From Bacteroidales bacterium UBA1715 (GTDB taxonomy: Bacteria; Bacteroidota; Bacteroidia; Bacteroidales; UBA1715), in assembly GCA_002317135.1 (NCBI GenBank), contig DCIX01000025.1, positions 1-64,000 of the forward strand: a DNA stretch of 64,000 nucleotides. Reading direction: 5' to 3'. The notes below the pieces were generated by a model, which worked only from the letters and a program-made list of their open reading frames with translations, had not been told where the DNA came from and made no database searches. Shown piece by piece: positions 9,949 to 18,773 of the stretch. A program made the translations under genes and the position numbers. How positions within the stretch are numbered: the first letter of the stretch is position 1; every line of letters begins with the position of its first letter.

Positions 9949-9956
9949 CAAAAATA
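9949..9956 (-). promoter_or_regulatory. Bacteroidetes-type -7 box for the surface-protein operon
   Basis: On the minus strand this reads TATTTTTG (TAnnTTTG). It lies 26 bases before the ATG of the 1530-residue gene. No good TTG sits 19-20 bases further upstream, so this is only half a promoter. The rest of the 364-base gap (9923-10286) holds AT-rich sequence and the metK promoter and riboswitch. Confidence 0.45.
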
Positions 9957-10136
9957 AACAAATTTTTCAAGCCTATAAATTAATTTAACTTAATAACCAT
10001 CTAAATTTCCTATATATAATATTTCAACTCCTAATACTTGTACACAAATATCGTTTTCTATGCCTCCTACACATAATACAGACTATAGCAAAGATTAATT
10101 AAATCTTAAAATCTTATACAAAAAAACTTTTTACAA

Positions 10137-10166
10137 TTGCCAAACCAAAAAGAAAGCATATATTTG
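10137..10166 (+). promoter_or_regulatory. Promoter of metK
   Basis: A TTG at 10137-10139, a 19-base spacer and TATATTTG at 10159-10166 match the Bacteroidetes primary sigma factor consensus (TTG-N19-TAnnTTTG) perfectly. Transcription should start near 10173, a few bases before the riboswitch P1 stem at 10177. Confidence 0.8.
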
Positions 10167-10174
10167 CATTGTAC

Positions 10175-10232
10175 AAGTGGAAAGATTTGATTTGATTGCA
10201 ACCACAGAAAAAAATGCTAAAACAGCACAGGT
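10175..10232 (+). promoter_or_regulatory. SAM-II-type riboswitch upstream of metK
   Basis: A short P1 stem, GTGG at 10177-10180 with CCAC at 10202-10205, encloses a U-rich loop ending ATTGCAA. This is followed by an A-run and ATGCTAAAAC (10214-10223). The order P1, GATTTGATT, ATTGCAA, P1', A-run, ATGCTAAA is the conserved core of the SAM-II (metA) riboswitch, a compact H-type pseudoknot that binds S-adenosylmethionine. Its place between the promoter and metK, whose product is SAM, fits feedback control. The ATG is about 55 bases downstream, so the output is more likely translational or through the local fold; no terminator hairpin with a U-run is seen. SAM-V shares the core, so the subclass is less certain than the family. 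Confidence 0.82.
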
Positions 10233-10286
10233 TCTCACTTCCAATTTTTCCCATTATTATTTATTAATTAACCTTATAAAGTAGTT

Positions 10287-11570
10287 ATGGGATATTTTTT
10301 TTCATCAGAATCAGTTTCTGAAGGTCATCCAGACAAAGTCGCTGACCAAATTTCCGACGCAATTCTTGACAACATTCTTGCTCAAGATGCGACTTCAAAA
10401 GTTGCCTGCGAAACATTGGTAACAACTGGCCAAGTTATCGTAGCCGGTGAAATCAAAACACAAGCAAAAATTAATGAACAAGACATCGCTCGTGGCGTTA
10501 TCAAAAAAATTGGCTACACGAAAAGTGAATACAAATTCGACAGCGAATCTTGTGGTATTCTAACGGCACTTCACGGTCAGTCGCCAGACATCAACCGTGG
10601 TGTTGAACGCAAGGAATCGTATGATCAAGGTGCAGGCGACCAAGGTATGATGTTCGGTTACGCTTGTAACGAAACAGAAAGCCGTATGCCTATCTCTCTT
10701 GATATGGCTCACAATCTTTTGATTGAACTTGCTGAAATTCGTCGTGAAGGTAAAAAGATGAAATATCTTCGTCCTGATTCAAAATCGCAAGTTACAATTG
10801 AATACGACGACAACAACAAACCAAAACGTGTTGACACAATCGTAATCTCAACTCAACATGATGAATTCATAAAAGATGAAAAAAATCAGTTGAAAGCTGA
10901 CGAAGAAATGGTTGCTACTATCAAACAAGACGTAGAAAAAATCCTTATTCCTCGTGTTTTAAAACTTCATCCAGAATACAAAAACCTTCTAAAAGGTTCA
11001 TATAACTTATTAGTAAACCCAACTGGTAAATTCGTAATTGGTGGTCCTTATGGAGACACTGGTCTTACTGGTCGTAAAATCATCGTTGATACTTATGGTG
11101 GTAAAGGAGCTCACGGTGGTGGTGCATTCTCTGGTAAGGATCCTTCAAAAGTTGACCGTTCAGCCGCATACGCAGCTCGTCACTTGGCTAAAAACCTTGT
11201 TGCTGCAGGTGTTGCCGACGAAGTTCTTGTACAAGTAGCCTACGCAATTGGTGTTGCTGAACCTATGAATTTATTCATCAACACATACGGTACTTCGAAA
11301 TTGGCAATCTCCGATGGCGAAATCGCACAAAAAATAGCAGACAGTAAAATCTTCGACATGCGTCCAAAAGCAATCGAAGATAGACTAAAATTACGTAATC
11401 CTATCTACCAAGAAACTGCTTCATACGGCCACATGGGTAGAACTCCAGAAACAGTAACAAAATCATTTGTTGGCGCAGACGGAAAAACTATCACTAAAAA
11501 AGTTGAACTTTTCACTTGGGAAAAAGAAGACAAGGTAAAAGACGTTAAAAAACTTTTCGGTTTAAAATAA
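10287..11570 (+). CDS. metK: S-adenosylmethionine synthase (MetK)
   Basis: The protein makes S-adenosylmethionine from methionine and ATP. Its 427 residues are typical of Bacteroidetes MetK. Visible signatures are GHPDK at residues 14-18 (ATP and methionine site), GAGDQGMMFGYA at about 115-126, the glycine-rich loop GGPYGDTGLTGRK near 253, and GGGAFSGKDPSKVDRSAAY near 280. The ATG at 10287 directly precedes the conserved N-terminus MGYFFSSESVSEGHPDK. A SAM-II-type riboswitch sits in the leader. rdgB follows after 15 bases, probably on the same transcript. Confidence 0.98.
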   Translation: MGYFFSSESVSEGHPDKVADQISDAILDNILAQDATSKVACETLVTTGQVIVAGEIKTQAKINEQDIARGVIKKIGYTKSEYKFDSESCGILTALHGQSPDINRGVERKESYDQGAGDQGMMFGYACNETESRMPISLDMAHNLLIELAEIRREGKKMKYLRPDSKSQVTIEYDDNNKPKRVDTIVISTQHDEFIKDEKNQLKADEEMVATIKQDVEKILIPRVLKLHPEYKNLLKGSYNLLVNPTGKFVIGGPYGDTGLTGRKIIVDTYGGKGAHGGGAFSGKDPSKVDRSAAYAARHLAKNLVAAGVADEVLVQVAYAIGVAEPMNLFINTYGTSKLAISDGEIAQKIADSKIFDMRPKAIEDRLKLRNPIYQETASYGHMGRTPETVTKSFVGADGKTITKKVELFTWEKEDKVKDVKKLFGLK

Positions 11571-11585
11571 GAGAATCAAGCAGAT

Positions 11586-12164
11586 ATGGAACTCATTTTT
11601 GCATCGAACAACCGTCATAAATTAGAGGAAATCTCAAAAATTATCGGTGACTCATATTCAATATTGAACCTAAAACAAGCAAACTGCGAAGGCGAAATTC
11701 CTGAAACAGGTGAAACGTTAGCAGAAAATGCTTTACAAAAGGCTCATTGGGTATACGACAGAACAGGGAAAAACTGTTTTGCCGATGATACTGGTCTTGA
11801 AATTGATGCGCTAAACGGTGCTCCTGGAGTTTACACTGCACGTTTTGCCGGTGAAGATTGCACTCCCGAAGATAATATTCAAAAAACACTACGTTTACTA
11901 CAAGGTGTTACCAACAGACGTGCTTGTTTTAAGACAGTGATTGCATGTATTTTAGACGGGAAAGAATATTTATTCGAAGGTGAAGTTGAAGGCGAAATTG
12001 CAACTGAAAAATTAGGAGTTTGCGGGTTTGGTTATGATCCTATCTTTGTTCCAAAGGGATACAAAGAATCATTTGCACAAATGCCTCTTGACCTTAAAAA
12101 TAGCATGAGCCATCGTGGTCGCGCCACTGCAAAATTTGTAGAATTCCTACACGGCTTACAATAA
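11586..12164 (+). CDS. rdgB: dITP/XTP pyrophosphatase (RdgB/HAM1 family)
   Basis: This is the house-cleaning nucleotidase that hydrolyses non-canonical purine nucleoside triphosphates (dITP, XTP) to monophosphates so they do not enter DNA. Its 192 residues are the usual length. The substrate loop ASNNRHKLEEI is at residues 6-16, followed by FADDTGLEIDALNGAPGVYT (about 65-84, with metal-binding Asp) and the C-terminal SHRGRA motif. It lies 15 bases after metK in the same direction and ends at a bidirectional terminator. Confidence 0.96.
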   Translation: MELIFASNNRHKLEEISKIIGDSYSILNLKQANCEGEIPETGETLAENALQKAHWVYDRTGKNCFADDTGLEIDALNGAPGVYTARFAGEDCTPEDNIQKTLRLLQGVTNRRACFKTVIACILDGKEYLFEGEVEGEIATEKLGVCGFGYDPIFVPKGYKESFAQMPLDLKNSMSHRGRATAKFVEFLHGLQ

Positions 12165-12190
12165 CAAACGACAACAAAACGTTTATTTAT

Positions 12191-12221
12191 AAAGAGACAA
12201 TGTACAATACATTGTCTCTTT
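12191..12221. terminator. Bidirectional intrinsic terminator between rdgB and recO
   Basis: A perfect 14-bp stem (AAAGAGACAATGTA at 12191-12204 with its complement at 12208-12221) has a CAA loop and T-runs on the plus side and A-rich sequence on the other. It serves rdgB (plus) and probably recO (minus), whose stop codon lies at 12224. Confidence 0.9.
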
Positions 12222-12223
12222 TT

Positions 12224-12940
12224 TTATTCAAATACCATCTTTAATATTTCCAACGATTTGATACTTTGAGTACTGCAAATATGTACATCATAATATCGCA
12301 ACAGAATAGACAAAAGACGTTGTCTATCAGCTTGTTGCAAATCTATATCGTCAGTCAATTCATTTGTTTGCAATAAACGTGCGAATAATGCGCTATCACT
12401 CAACGACAAGGTTCCATCCTCACTGTCCTGCGGGACAAATTGTGCATGTAAAAGAGAAAAAACAGTATTCTGTTCATCAAAATTATTATTTGGGAACACA
12501 CCCAACAATTGAGTAAGATGCAATAGAAACAATATATGTAAGTTGGAATAATTTGTTTGACTTTCCTCCAACAATGCAACAAATGTTCGTATATATCGAA
12601 AAATCAATTCATTACATTCTTCTTCACGAAAAACCCTATTCAATACTTCTCCGATAAACAACGCAATCGTAGATTTTGCCACATTTGAAGATATGTTAAC
12701 AGGAACCAAATCAAATTGAATAGATGTAAGCCTATGTATTTGACTCGGGTCTTTCTTGCGCATCGAGGTAATTTTTACCAACGACAAAGGTTGAAACATG
12801 GCCATCTTCGAACGATTTTTTCGTACACCACTCATTATATATGAGCCATTTCCGTATTGTTCGGTGTAGATATGTGCAATCACACTCGTTTCCGAGTATT
12901 TTATTGTGTGCAGAACAATCGCGTCGGTTTCAAGTTGCAT
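12224..12940 (-). CDS. recO: DNA repair protein RecO
   Basis: RecO works with RecR to load RecA onto SSB-coated single-stranded DNA. The 238-residue protein has the family N-terminal OB fold (LETDAIVLHTIKYSETSVIA, then SGVRKNRSK, near residues 3-45) and a helical C-terminal half. The Cys-type zinc site found in some RecO proteins is not seen. It is the last gene of a run starting at mlaE, 10 bases after the secreted hypothetical. Confidence 0.9.
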   Translation of the reverse strand: MQLETDAIVLHTIKYSETSVIAHIYTEQYGNGSYIMSGVRKNRSKMAMFQPLSLVKITSMRKKDPSQIHRLTSIQFDLVPVNISSNVAKSTIALFIGEVLNRVFREEECNELIFRYIRTFVALLEESQTNYSNLHILFLLHLTQLLGVFPNNNFDEQNTVFSLLHAQFVPQDSEDGTLSLSDSALFARLLQTNELTDDIDLQQADRQRLLSILLRYYDVHICSTQSIKSLEILKMVFE

Positions 12941-12950
12941 AGCGAGTCAA

Positions 12951-13847
12951 TCAAAGTCCAGATTCTGCTTCTTTTTTCTTCTTCGACTTTAATTTCTCTG
13001 GTATATAGTCGGAGAACTTCTGACGCGGGCTATGTAAATCAATATCAGGAATATAATGCAATTTCCCCTGTTTGAATTTATAGCCATCGATAGAGAAATC
13101 TGGGCCATAATATTCATAAATACCTTCGTATCGAGCATCCGCAGGACCAATATGGTCAAGCACATACATTTTCTTCTTTTTCTCGTAACGCAACATCATC
13201 GTTTGCTTCGAGGAATATTCAAATACAATACGCTTTTTGTATCCTTTCCCTTTTAATTCAAGTATTTGATGACCAAAAGCAGGTTTACCTTTTTTGTCAA
13301 ATCGGAAGGTTTCAATCACTTTTTTCTGCGTATATATTGTATTTGGACGCCAGCCTAACAAGACATAAGTAGTAACATCATCGTACTTAAAGGCACGAAT
13401 ATCATAGTAGGTTGCACCATACCAAAACTTCGGCGTACAGTTTGCCATCGTAGGATCTTTCATTGAAGTGGCAAAATCCTGAAGATGATAGATTTCCACC
13501 GTATTTGTTTCTTTAAAATATTGTTGCAACACGCCAAATGTTTCGTATGTTCCATTTGTATGCACAACAAACCAAGTAAAAATACGGAAGGTTTGATCTG
13601 GCGCAGTTACCTTCCCTATGTTCAAGTCATTGAACGCATAATGAAATGATTCTGGAATTTTCAAAACAGAATCCAATATTGTTATGAAAATCTTGTTGTT
13701 CTTTAGATTTTCTTCTTCCGTTGCAAAGCGCGAAATATTTGAATATATTGTAATAAGATTATATTCATCCTTACTAAAATCCTTTACTTGCGAACACACG
13801 CACAAAGGCAACAACAGCATCAAAAATGTACAGATTCGCTTCAACAT
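12951..13847 (-). CDS. Secreted conserved hypothetical protein
   Basis: The 298-residue protein has a signal peptide (MLKRICTFLMLLLPLCVCSQ), so it is probably periplasmic or an outer-membrane-associated protein. The body is rich in aromatic residues and beta strands (TFRIFTWFVVHTNG, FWYGATYYDIRAFKYDD, YEGIYEYYGPDFSIDGYKF) and the C-terminus is very basic (KLKSKKKKEAE). Nothing points to catalysis. Its ATG overlaps the stop of the subtilase gene by one base (TAATG), so translation is probably coupled. The fold resembles conserved Bacteroidetes secreted proteins found beside recO, but I cannot name a family. Confidence 0.75.
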   Translation of the reverse strand: MLKRICTFLMLLLPLCVCSQVKDFSKDEYNLITIYSNISRFATEEENLKNNKIFITILDSVLKIPESFHYAFNDLNIGKVTAPDQTFRIFTWFVVHTNGTYETFGVLQQYFKETNTVEIYHLQDFATSMKDPTMANCTPKFWYGATYYDIRAFKYDDVTTYVLLGWRPNTIYTQKKVIETFRFDKKGKPAFGHQILELKGKGYKKRIVFEYSSKQTMMLRYEKKKKMYVLDHIGPADARYEGIYEYYGPDFSIDGYKFKQGKLHYIPDIDLHSPRQKFSDYIPEKLKSKKKKEAESGL

Positions 13848-16576
13848 TAGTTATGGATTATAAATTGCTTTATTGTTTTTCCGTCAGATACCACCAACAT
13901 ATATATTGCTGACATATTCGTTATTGGGAATACGGTAATTTCTGGTGAAATAGTATGTCGTTCCAATAATTTTCCATCTATTGAAACTGCCGAAAGCGTA
14001 TAAGTACTATGATTCATCGGGAATTGTAAGTATGACTTGCCATCTTGGTTACACATACGAATTTCGTCAAATTCAACAACATCAATTGCAACAGGTTGAA
14101 TCGTATCAACAGATTCTGAACGAAGATTATACCTTTGCTGAAAACGCAATGCTTGCTCGTATAATTGTTCTTTCGTATCTGCTGCAAGTAATGCAAAACG
14201 AACTGTTGCAACATCGTATGGAGCAATGCTGTCAACAAGCGTATATTGGAATGCTGCCACTTCCGCTCCTGCATACGTACTTCCTGCCGATGTTTGTTGA
14301 TGCGTTAGTGCATACCACAATTCATTTGTAGTAAAACCGTCATCATAGTATAAAACATCGTCTCCAACATTAAATGCATACATGCCATTTTTATTTGTAT
14401 CAAGTGGCATATAACCTACAAAATATGTACGAGGGTCAACACTACAAGCAACCGTAAGCTGCAAACTGTCGACATACCAAATCTTATTGTACGAAGAATT
14501 CAAAATATCCCAATCAATGAAATTTCCAAATCGTAAATTGTGCAACGTGGAATCTCTAAAGCTTCGTATTCTGTATTCATAAATCAATGCAGCCGTATCT
14601 TCCCAACCATAGATATATTGTGAAATATCTATATTTTCTACAGAAAAATCAGAATAAATCAAAGCATCGCAACTATCAGCATCGTACATTGTTGGAAATG
14701 TGCCAAAGTCAAAATCTCTATGCCAATATGAACTAGAATATACTGTTGATTGATTTTCCGCCAAGACTAATCCAGCCTGGTAGATACAATTGCCGTTATT
14801 GTTATAGTTAAAGCCATTCTGATTTGCAAAAACAGAATACACCCCTATACTACCGTCACGAGTTGCAGTCGATTGAATTTGTCCTAATTCAAAATCAAAA
14901 TAATCTGTGTTTAACTGTACAGGAACATATTCAAAGCTTCTGTAACCATTATCGGCAGTATATACAAATTTGCAATAAGTATCAAAGCCAATCACAGGTT
15001 CCATTGCAGAATGGAAAACAAATGTAAATGTCTGTTCTTCACCGGCTTTGAATGAACCACATTCAATCGTTGCATCATCAATTAGGAATTGTTCAAAATG
15101 AGCAGTCACAGAGAAATTTACGGCATCATTCAAATAATTTTTAAACGTTACATCCACAACAACCGAGTCATCATCATAGATATGAGGATTTTGTATTGTG
15201 AAAGACTTCACACGAATACTTGGAAGTGTTGTGTTTGTCAGTGCTTTATACACATTCAAACGACCATTTCCCAACAAATCCGTATATTTTTCCTCATTCA
15301 TTTCATAGATGTCATCGGCCGTAACACGCAATAGTTCACCAACTTGTATTGCGGAATAGTTAGGGTATTTACTACGCACCAAAGCAGCAGCACCAGAAAC
15401 TATTGGTGTTGAGAACGACGTTCCTCCACCCGACATTGCTATTGTTTTGTCATTATTGGCAATAGAATAAAATCCTTTTGCTGGAGCACAAATATCCACA
15501 AATCTATTATAATGACTACCCTTTTTGCTTGATTCTGCCCAAACAAAATCACCTGCAACCGTACCCCCAACACTCAACACATTGTCGTACGATGCTGGAT
15601 AATACATATCCATCACAGCAGAGTTTCCAGCCGCAGCAACTATCAACGCATCGCAGTTTTTTGTGGCATAATTCACAATATCTTGCCCATACTTCGTACC
15701 CGTGTCATCTCCCCACGAACAATTAATCACCTTGCAACCCATATTGGCAGCATATACTATCGCATCATAGCCATTCGTTACCGATGCTGAACCATCTTTA
15801 CAAACTTTTATCGGCAAAAATTTTGTCTTGTAGCCCACACCTGCTGTTCCAAACGCATTACCAACCTCTGCACTTGCAATACCAGCAACATAGGTTCCGT
15901 GCTCCGTTGCCAAAGTGCTCGTTGGATTATTATCGCCATCTGCCATATCCCAACCACGATAATTGTCCACATAGCCATCACCATCATTATCTATACCATC
16001 AATTGGATCGTTCACATTATAGGCGATTCTATTGATCAAATCGGAATGAATAATATCAATGCCACCATCCAAAATTGCGATGACAACGCTACTATCACCT
16101 TGCTCAACATCCCAAGCGTCTAAGACCTTGCAAGTATTTAAGTGCCAAAGATTTCCGTTTCCATATTCTGTATCATCTGGCACATACAACAACTCGCTTA
16201 TGTATGAAGGTTCTGCATAGACAATACATTCCATCGCATTCAAAGTTGATATAACCTTTTCAAAAGGAATTTCGCCATGATATTCACATTCATAAATAGA
16301 ACGTAAATCAACACAATCTTCACAATTAGCAGGAAAGATTTGCGTCAAAAATTTCTGACGGATATTAGTAGCACCAATTGCTTCCAAATACGAATGTGCA
16401 GGAGTTCCGTCAGACACGACATCTTGCACAGAAGCAGATTTCAATGTATTAGACGCATATTTAAAGATAATTTTCCCGTCAACTATCTTTTTCCCATGAT
16501 AGTAGCCAACAGTTTGTGCAAGCATTGAGACACTGCACAAAACCGACAGAACAACAGCTACAATAAACTTTCTCAT
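13847..16576 (-). CDS. Secreted subtilisin-like serine protease (S8) with T9SS tail
   Basis: The 909-residue protein has a signal peptide (to about residue 21), an N-terminal propeptide-like region (30-130) and an S8 catalytic domain with Asp170 (AILDGGID), His226 (EHGTYVAGI), the oxyanion Asn318 (AAAGNS) and Ser387 (GGGTSFSTPIVSGAA). All four key residues are present. A thrombospondin-like acidic loop, DGIDNDGDGYVDN at 193-205, is inserted between Asp and His, typical of the fervidolysin-like group. The long beta-rich C-terminal part ends in a T9SS type A-like domain. It should be a surface or secreted endopeptidase. Its ATG overlaps the mlaF stop (ATGA), so it is translationally coupled to a lipid-transport ATPase. 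Confidence 0.92.
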   Translation of the reverse strand: MRKFIVAVVLSVLCSVSMLAQTVGYYHGKKIVDGKIIFKYASNTLKSASVQDVVSDGTPAHSYLEAIGATNIRQKFLTQIFPANCEDCVDLRSIYECEYHGEIPFEKVISTLNAMECIVYAEPSYISELLYVPDDTEYGNGNLWHLNTCKVLDAWDVEQGDSSVVIAILDGGIDIIHSDLINRIAYNVNDPIDGIDNDGDGYVDNYRGWDMADGDNNPTSTLATEHGTYVAGIASAEVGNAFGTAGVGYKTKFLPIKVCKDGSASVTNGYDAIVYAANMGCKVINCSWGDDTGTKYGQDIVNYATKNCDALIVAAAGNSAVMDMYYPASYDNVLSVGGTVAGDFVWAESSKKGSHYNRFVDICAPAKGFYSIANNDKTIAMSGGGTSFSTPIVSGAAALVRSKYPNYSAIQVGELLRVTADDIYEMNEEKYTDLLGNGRLNVYKALTNTTLPSIRVKSFTIQNPHIYDDDSVVVDVTFKNYLNDAVNFSVTAHFEQFLIDDATIECGSFKAGEEQTFTFVFHSAMEPVIGFDTYCKFVYTADNGYRSFEYVPVQLNTDYFDFELGQIQSTATRDGSIGVYSVFANQNGFNYNNNGNCIYQAGLVLAENQSTVYSSSYWHRDFDFGTFPTMYDADSCDALIYSDFSVENIDISQYIYGWEDTAALIYEYRIRSFRDSTLHNLRFGNFIDWDILNSSYNKIWYVDSLQLTVACSVDPRTYFVGYMPLDTNKNGMYAFNVGDDVLYYDDGFTTNELWYALTHQQTSAGSTYAGAEVAAFQYTLVDSIAPYDVATVRFALLAADTKEQLYEQALRFQQRYNLRSESVDTIQPVAIDVVEFDEIRMCNQDGKSYLQFPMNHSTYTLSAVSIDGKLLERHTISPEITVFPITNMSAIYMLVVSDGKTIKQFIIHN

Positions 16577-17328
16577 AAGAACGATTTCTTTATTCGTTGC
16601 GTTAATTCCGAAGCAAATATCAAATCATTCACCTCTTTATTATCGGTTTTCCAAATTTCTTCTTTTGAACCTTCCCACCACTTTTCACCTTTGTAGATAA
16701 ACACAATTTTGTCGGCAATTTCCATTACCGAGTTCATATCGTGCGTATTTACAATTGCCGTAATGTTATATTCTTGTGCAATACCTTGAATGAGTTCATC
16801 AATCACAATTGAAGTAATTGGATCCAATCCAGAGTTTGGCTCGTCACATAGTAAATATTTAGGATTCAACGCAATAGCGCGAGCAATCGCCACACGTTTC
16901 TGCATACCACCACTAATTTCCGCTGGATATAGATTATTTTTATTGACAACCTCAACGCGTTTCAGACAGAAATTCGCACGTTCACGACATTCTTCTTCGC
17001 TCATACCAGAAAACATGCGAAGCGGAAACATTACATTATCTTCCAATGTTTCAGAGTCGAACAAAGCACCACTTTGGAATACCATCCCAATTTCTTTACG
17101 TATTTCCTTGCGTTGCTTATCGTTCATAGCTGTGTAATTTCGACCATGGAACAAGATTTGTCCTTCATCAACCTCGTGAAGTCCCACAATAGACTTCATA
17201 AGCACTGTTTTACCCGAACCACTTCGACCAATAATACAGTTAACCTTTCCCTCCTCAAAAACAGTAGAGACATTTTTCAGGATTTGCACATCCTTAAATG
17301 ACTTCGAAACATTTTGTACTTCAATCAT
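16573..17328 (-). CDS. mlaF: ABC transporter ATPase of the Mla-type lipid transport system
   Basis: The cytoplasmic ATPase drives phospholipid (or other hydrophobic substrate) transport between the membranes together with MlaE. The 251 residues show Walker A GRSGSGKT at 34-41, the Q-loop VFQSGALFDS near 83-92 (the GALFDS form is diagnostic of MlaF), signature ISGGMQKR near 142 and Walker B LLCDEPNSGLDP near 162. It follows mlaE after 2 bases and overlaps the subtilase start by 4 bases. No MCE-domain protein (MlaD) is found in this window. Confidence 0.94.
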   Translation of the reverse strand: MIEVQNVSKSFKDVQILKNVSTVFEEGKVNCIIGRSGSGKTVLMKSIVGLHEVDEGQILFHGRNYTAMNDKQRKEIRKEIGMVFQSGALFDSETLEDNVMFPLRMFSGMSEEECRERANFCLKRVEVVNKNNLYPAEISGGMQKRVAIARAIALNPKYLLCDEPNSGLDPITSIVIDELIQGIAQEYNITAIVNTHDMNSVMEIADKIVFIYKGEKWWEGSKEEIWKTDNKEVNDLIFASELTQRIKKSFL

Positions 17329-17330
17329 AA

Positions 17331-18065
17331 CTATAAAATTGCGGTAAGTGAAAGATCAAACAATAAAACTGCTACACTACTAACAACTACGGCCTGCGTA
17401 CTATTTTGTCCAACTTGCAACGAACCACCGTTTGCATAGTAGCCATAATAAGATGAAATTGAAGTAATTAATATACCGAACAAAAACATCTTAATATTTG
17501 AAAACACCACATAGAATGGTTGGAATAAATATTGTAAACCCGTAACATATTGCACAGACGGAACAACTCCAGTAACATCGCCAACTATCCAACCACCAAC
17601 AATACCTAAAATCATACTAATGCAGCAAAGGAAAGGAAACGTTATTGCTCCCGCCGTTACTTTTGGAAGAATAAGATAATTCGCAGAATTGATACCCATA
17701 ATATCAAGAGCATCAATCTGTTGCGTAATGCGCATAGTACCTATTTCCGAAGCGATACTCGAACCAACTTTTCCAGCCAAAATCAAGGCAATTACCGAAG
17801 AAGAAAATTCCAAGATAATCGTATCACGAGTACCAAGACCTACAAGATATTGCGGAAGAATAGGATTTTCCATATTCATAGCCAATTCAAGGGCCATAAC
17901 ACCACCCATAAAGAACGAGATTATCGACACAATGCCAATGGAATCATATCCCACCGACACAATCTCCTTGCCGACATTTCTCCAAAACATTCGTTTTTGG
18001 TCGGGAAAGCCTATCGCCTTCTTCATAAGTAACATATACCGACCTATATGATAGAACAGATTCAT
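17331..18065 (-). CDS. mlaE: Mla-type ABC transporter permease
   Basis: This 244-residue inner-membrane permease belongs to the MlaE/TRIC-type family. It has an amphipathic N-terminus, then hydrophobic segments. The family motif region is GKVGSSIASEIGTMRITQQIDAL-like (about residues 120-142), followed by LILPKV and two further membrane spans. It pairs with MlaF directly downstream. It begins the minus-strand run mlaE-mlaF-subtilase-hypothetical-recO. An 80-base gap separates it from the PAP2-like gene; a near-match to the -7 box (TATCTTTA, 18134-18141) is seen there. Confidence 0.93.
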   Translation of the reverse strand: MNLFYHIGRYMLLMKKAIGFPDQKRMFWRNVGKEIVSVGYDSIGIVSIISFFMGGVMALELAMNMENPILPQYLVGLGTRDTIILEFSSSVIALILAGKVGSSIASEIGTMRITQQIDALDIMGINSANYLILPKVTAGAITFPFLCCISMILGIVGGWIVGDVTGVVPSVQYVTGLQYLFQPFYVVFSNIKMFLFGILITSISSYYGYYANGGSLQVGQNSTQAVVVSSVAVLLFDLSLTAIL

Positions 18066-18145
18066 CTACTAAATTTTATCGCATAAAAATAGTAAATTTT
18101 ATGGAAATAAACCGATGATTTTCTCTTATAGAGTAAAGATACACA

Positions 18146-18772
18146 CTACCCAAGCAACATTGCCACACCACCAGTTGCCAAGAAGCCGACAACATAGCCT
18201 ACATACACTTGTGCTGGCGTATGGGCTTGCAAATACAAGCGGGCACTACCAACTAATCCGGCAGCAATTACAAGAAATGGGAAAAGTATCGTAAAAATTG
18301 TGGTTCCTTGCATGTGTAACATCATTTCCAAGAAAAAGCCTAACAATCCTCCCATTCCAATTGTATGAAGACTAATTCGCCAAAAAGCTGTTATGATTTC
18401 TGCAATAAGAATCACAAAGGTGCAACCCAACAAATAAGGAGTATAATACATTCCCAATGAGTTGTTAAACAAACTCACTGAATAAATTCCTAACACAATA
18501 CTCAACAACATAAGTCGATGATGCTTATCGTACGGATTCGTACGCATAAAAAACAGGAAATAAAGACCACATATCAATAGTGGCAACACATAAAACAATA
18601 CAAATATTGGTAATGTTTGCGTTAAAAATAACATTGAAGACAAGGTTTCCTGTACTCCAAGCAATGAAGAATACAACGAAAAACTAAGCAACACACAACC
18701 AAGCACGGTCATTCCCAGTGGATGAAATACCACAGAAACAATCCACGCACAAATTGTGAGAAATTTCTTCAT
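18146..18772 (-). CDS. PAP2-like integral membrane protein
   Basis: I place the start at the ATG at 18770-18772, one base after the rpoN stop, because the upstream in-frame Met would overlap rpoN by 74 bases. The 208-residue protein has about six hydrophobic segments. Late in the sequence SLHTIGMGG and SARLYLQAHTPAQVYVGYV (about 150-190) resemble the second and third motifs of PAP2 phosphatases (SGH and SRxxxxxH). The first motif (KxxxxxxRP) is not clear and the Ser-Gly-His is altered to LHTIG, so activity is uncertain. Similar PAP2-like proteins are common in Bacteroidetes. Confidence 0.7.
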   Translation of the reverse strand: MKKFLTICAWIVSVVFHPLGMTVLGCVLLSFSLYSSLLGVQETLSSMLFLTQTLPIFVLFYVLPLLICGLYFLFFMRTNPYDKHHRLMLLSIVLGIYSVSLFNNSLGMYYTPYLLGCTFVILIAEIITAFWRISLHTIGMGGLLGFFLEMMLHMQGTTIFTILFPFLVIAAGLVGSARLYLQAHTPAQVYVGYVVGFLATGGVAMLLG

Positions 18773-18773
18773 T

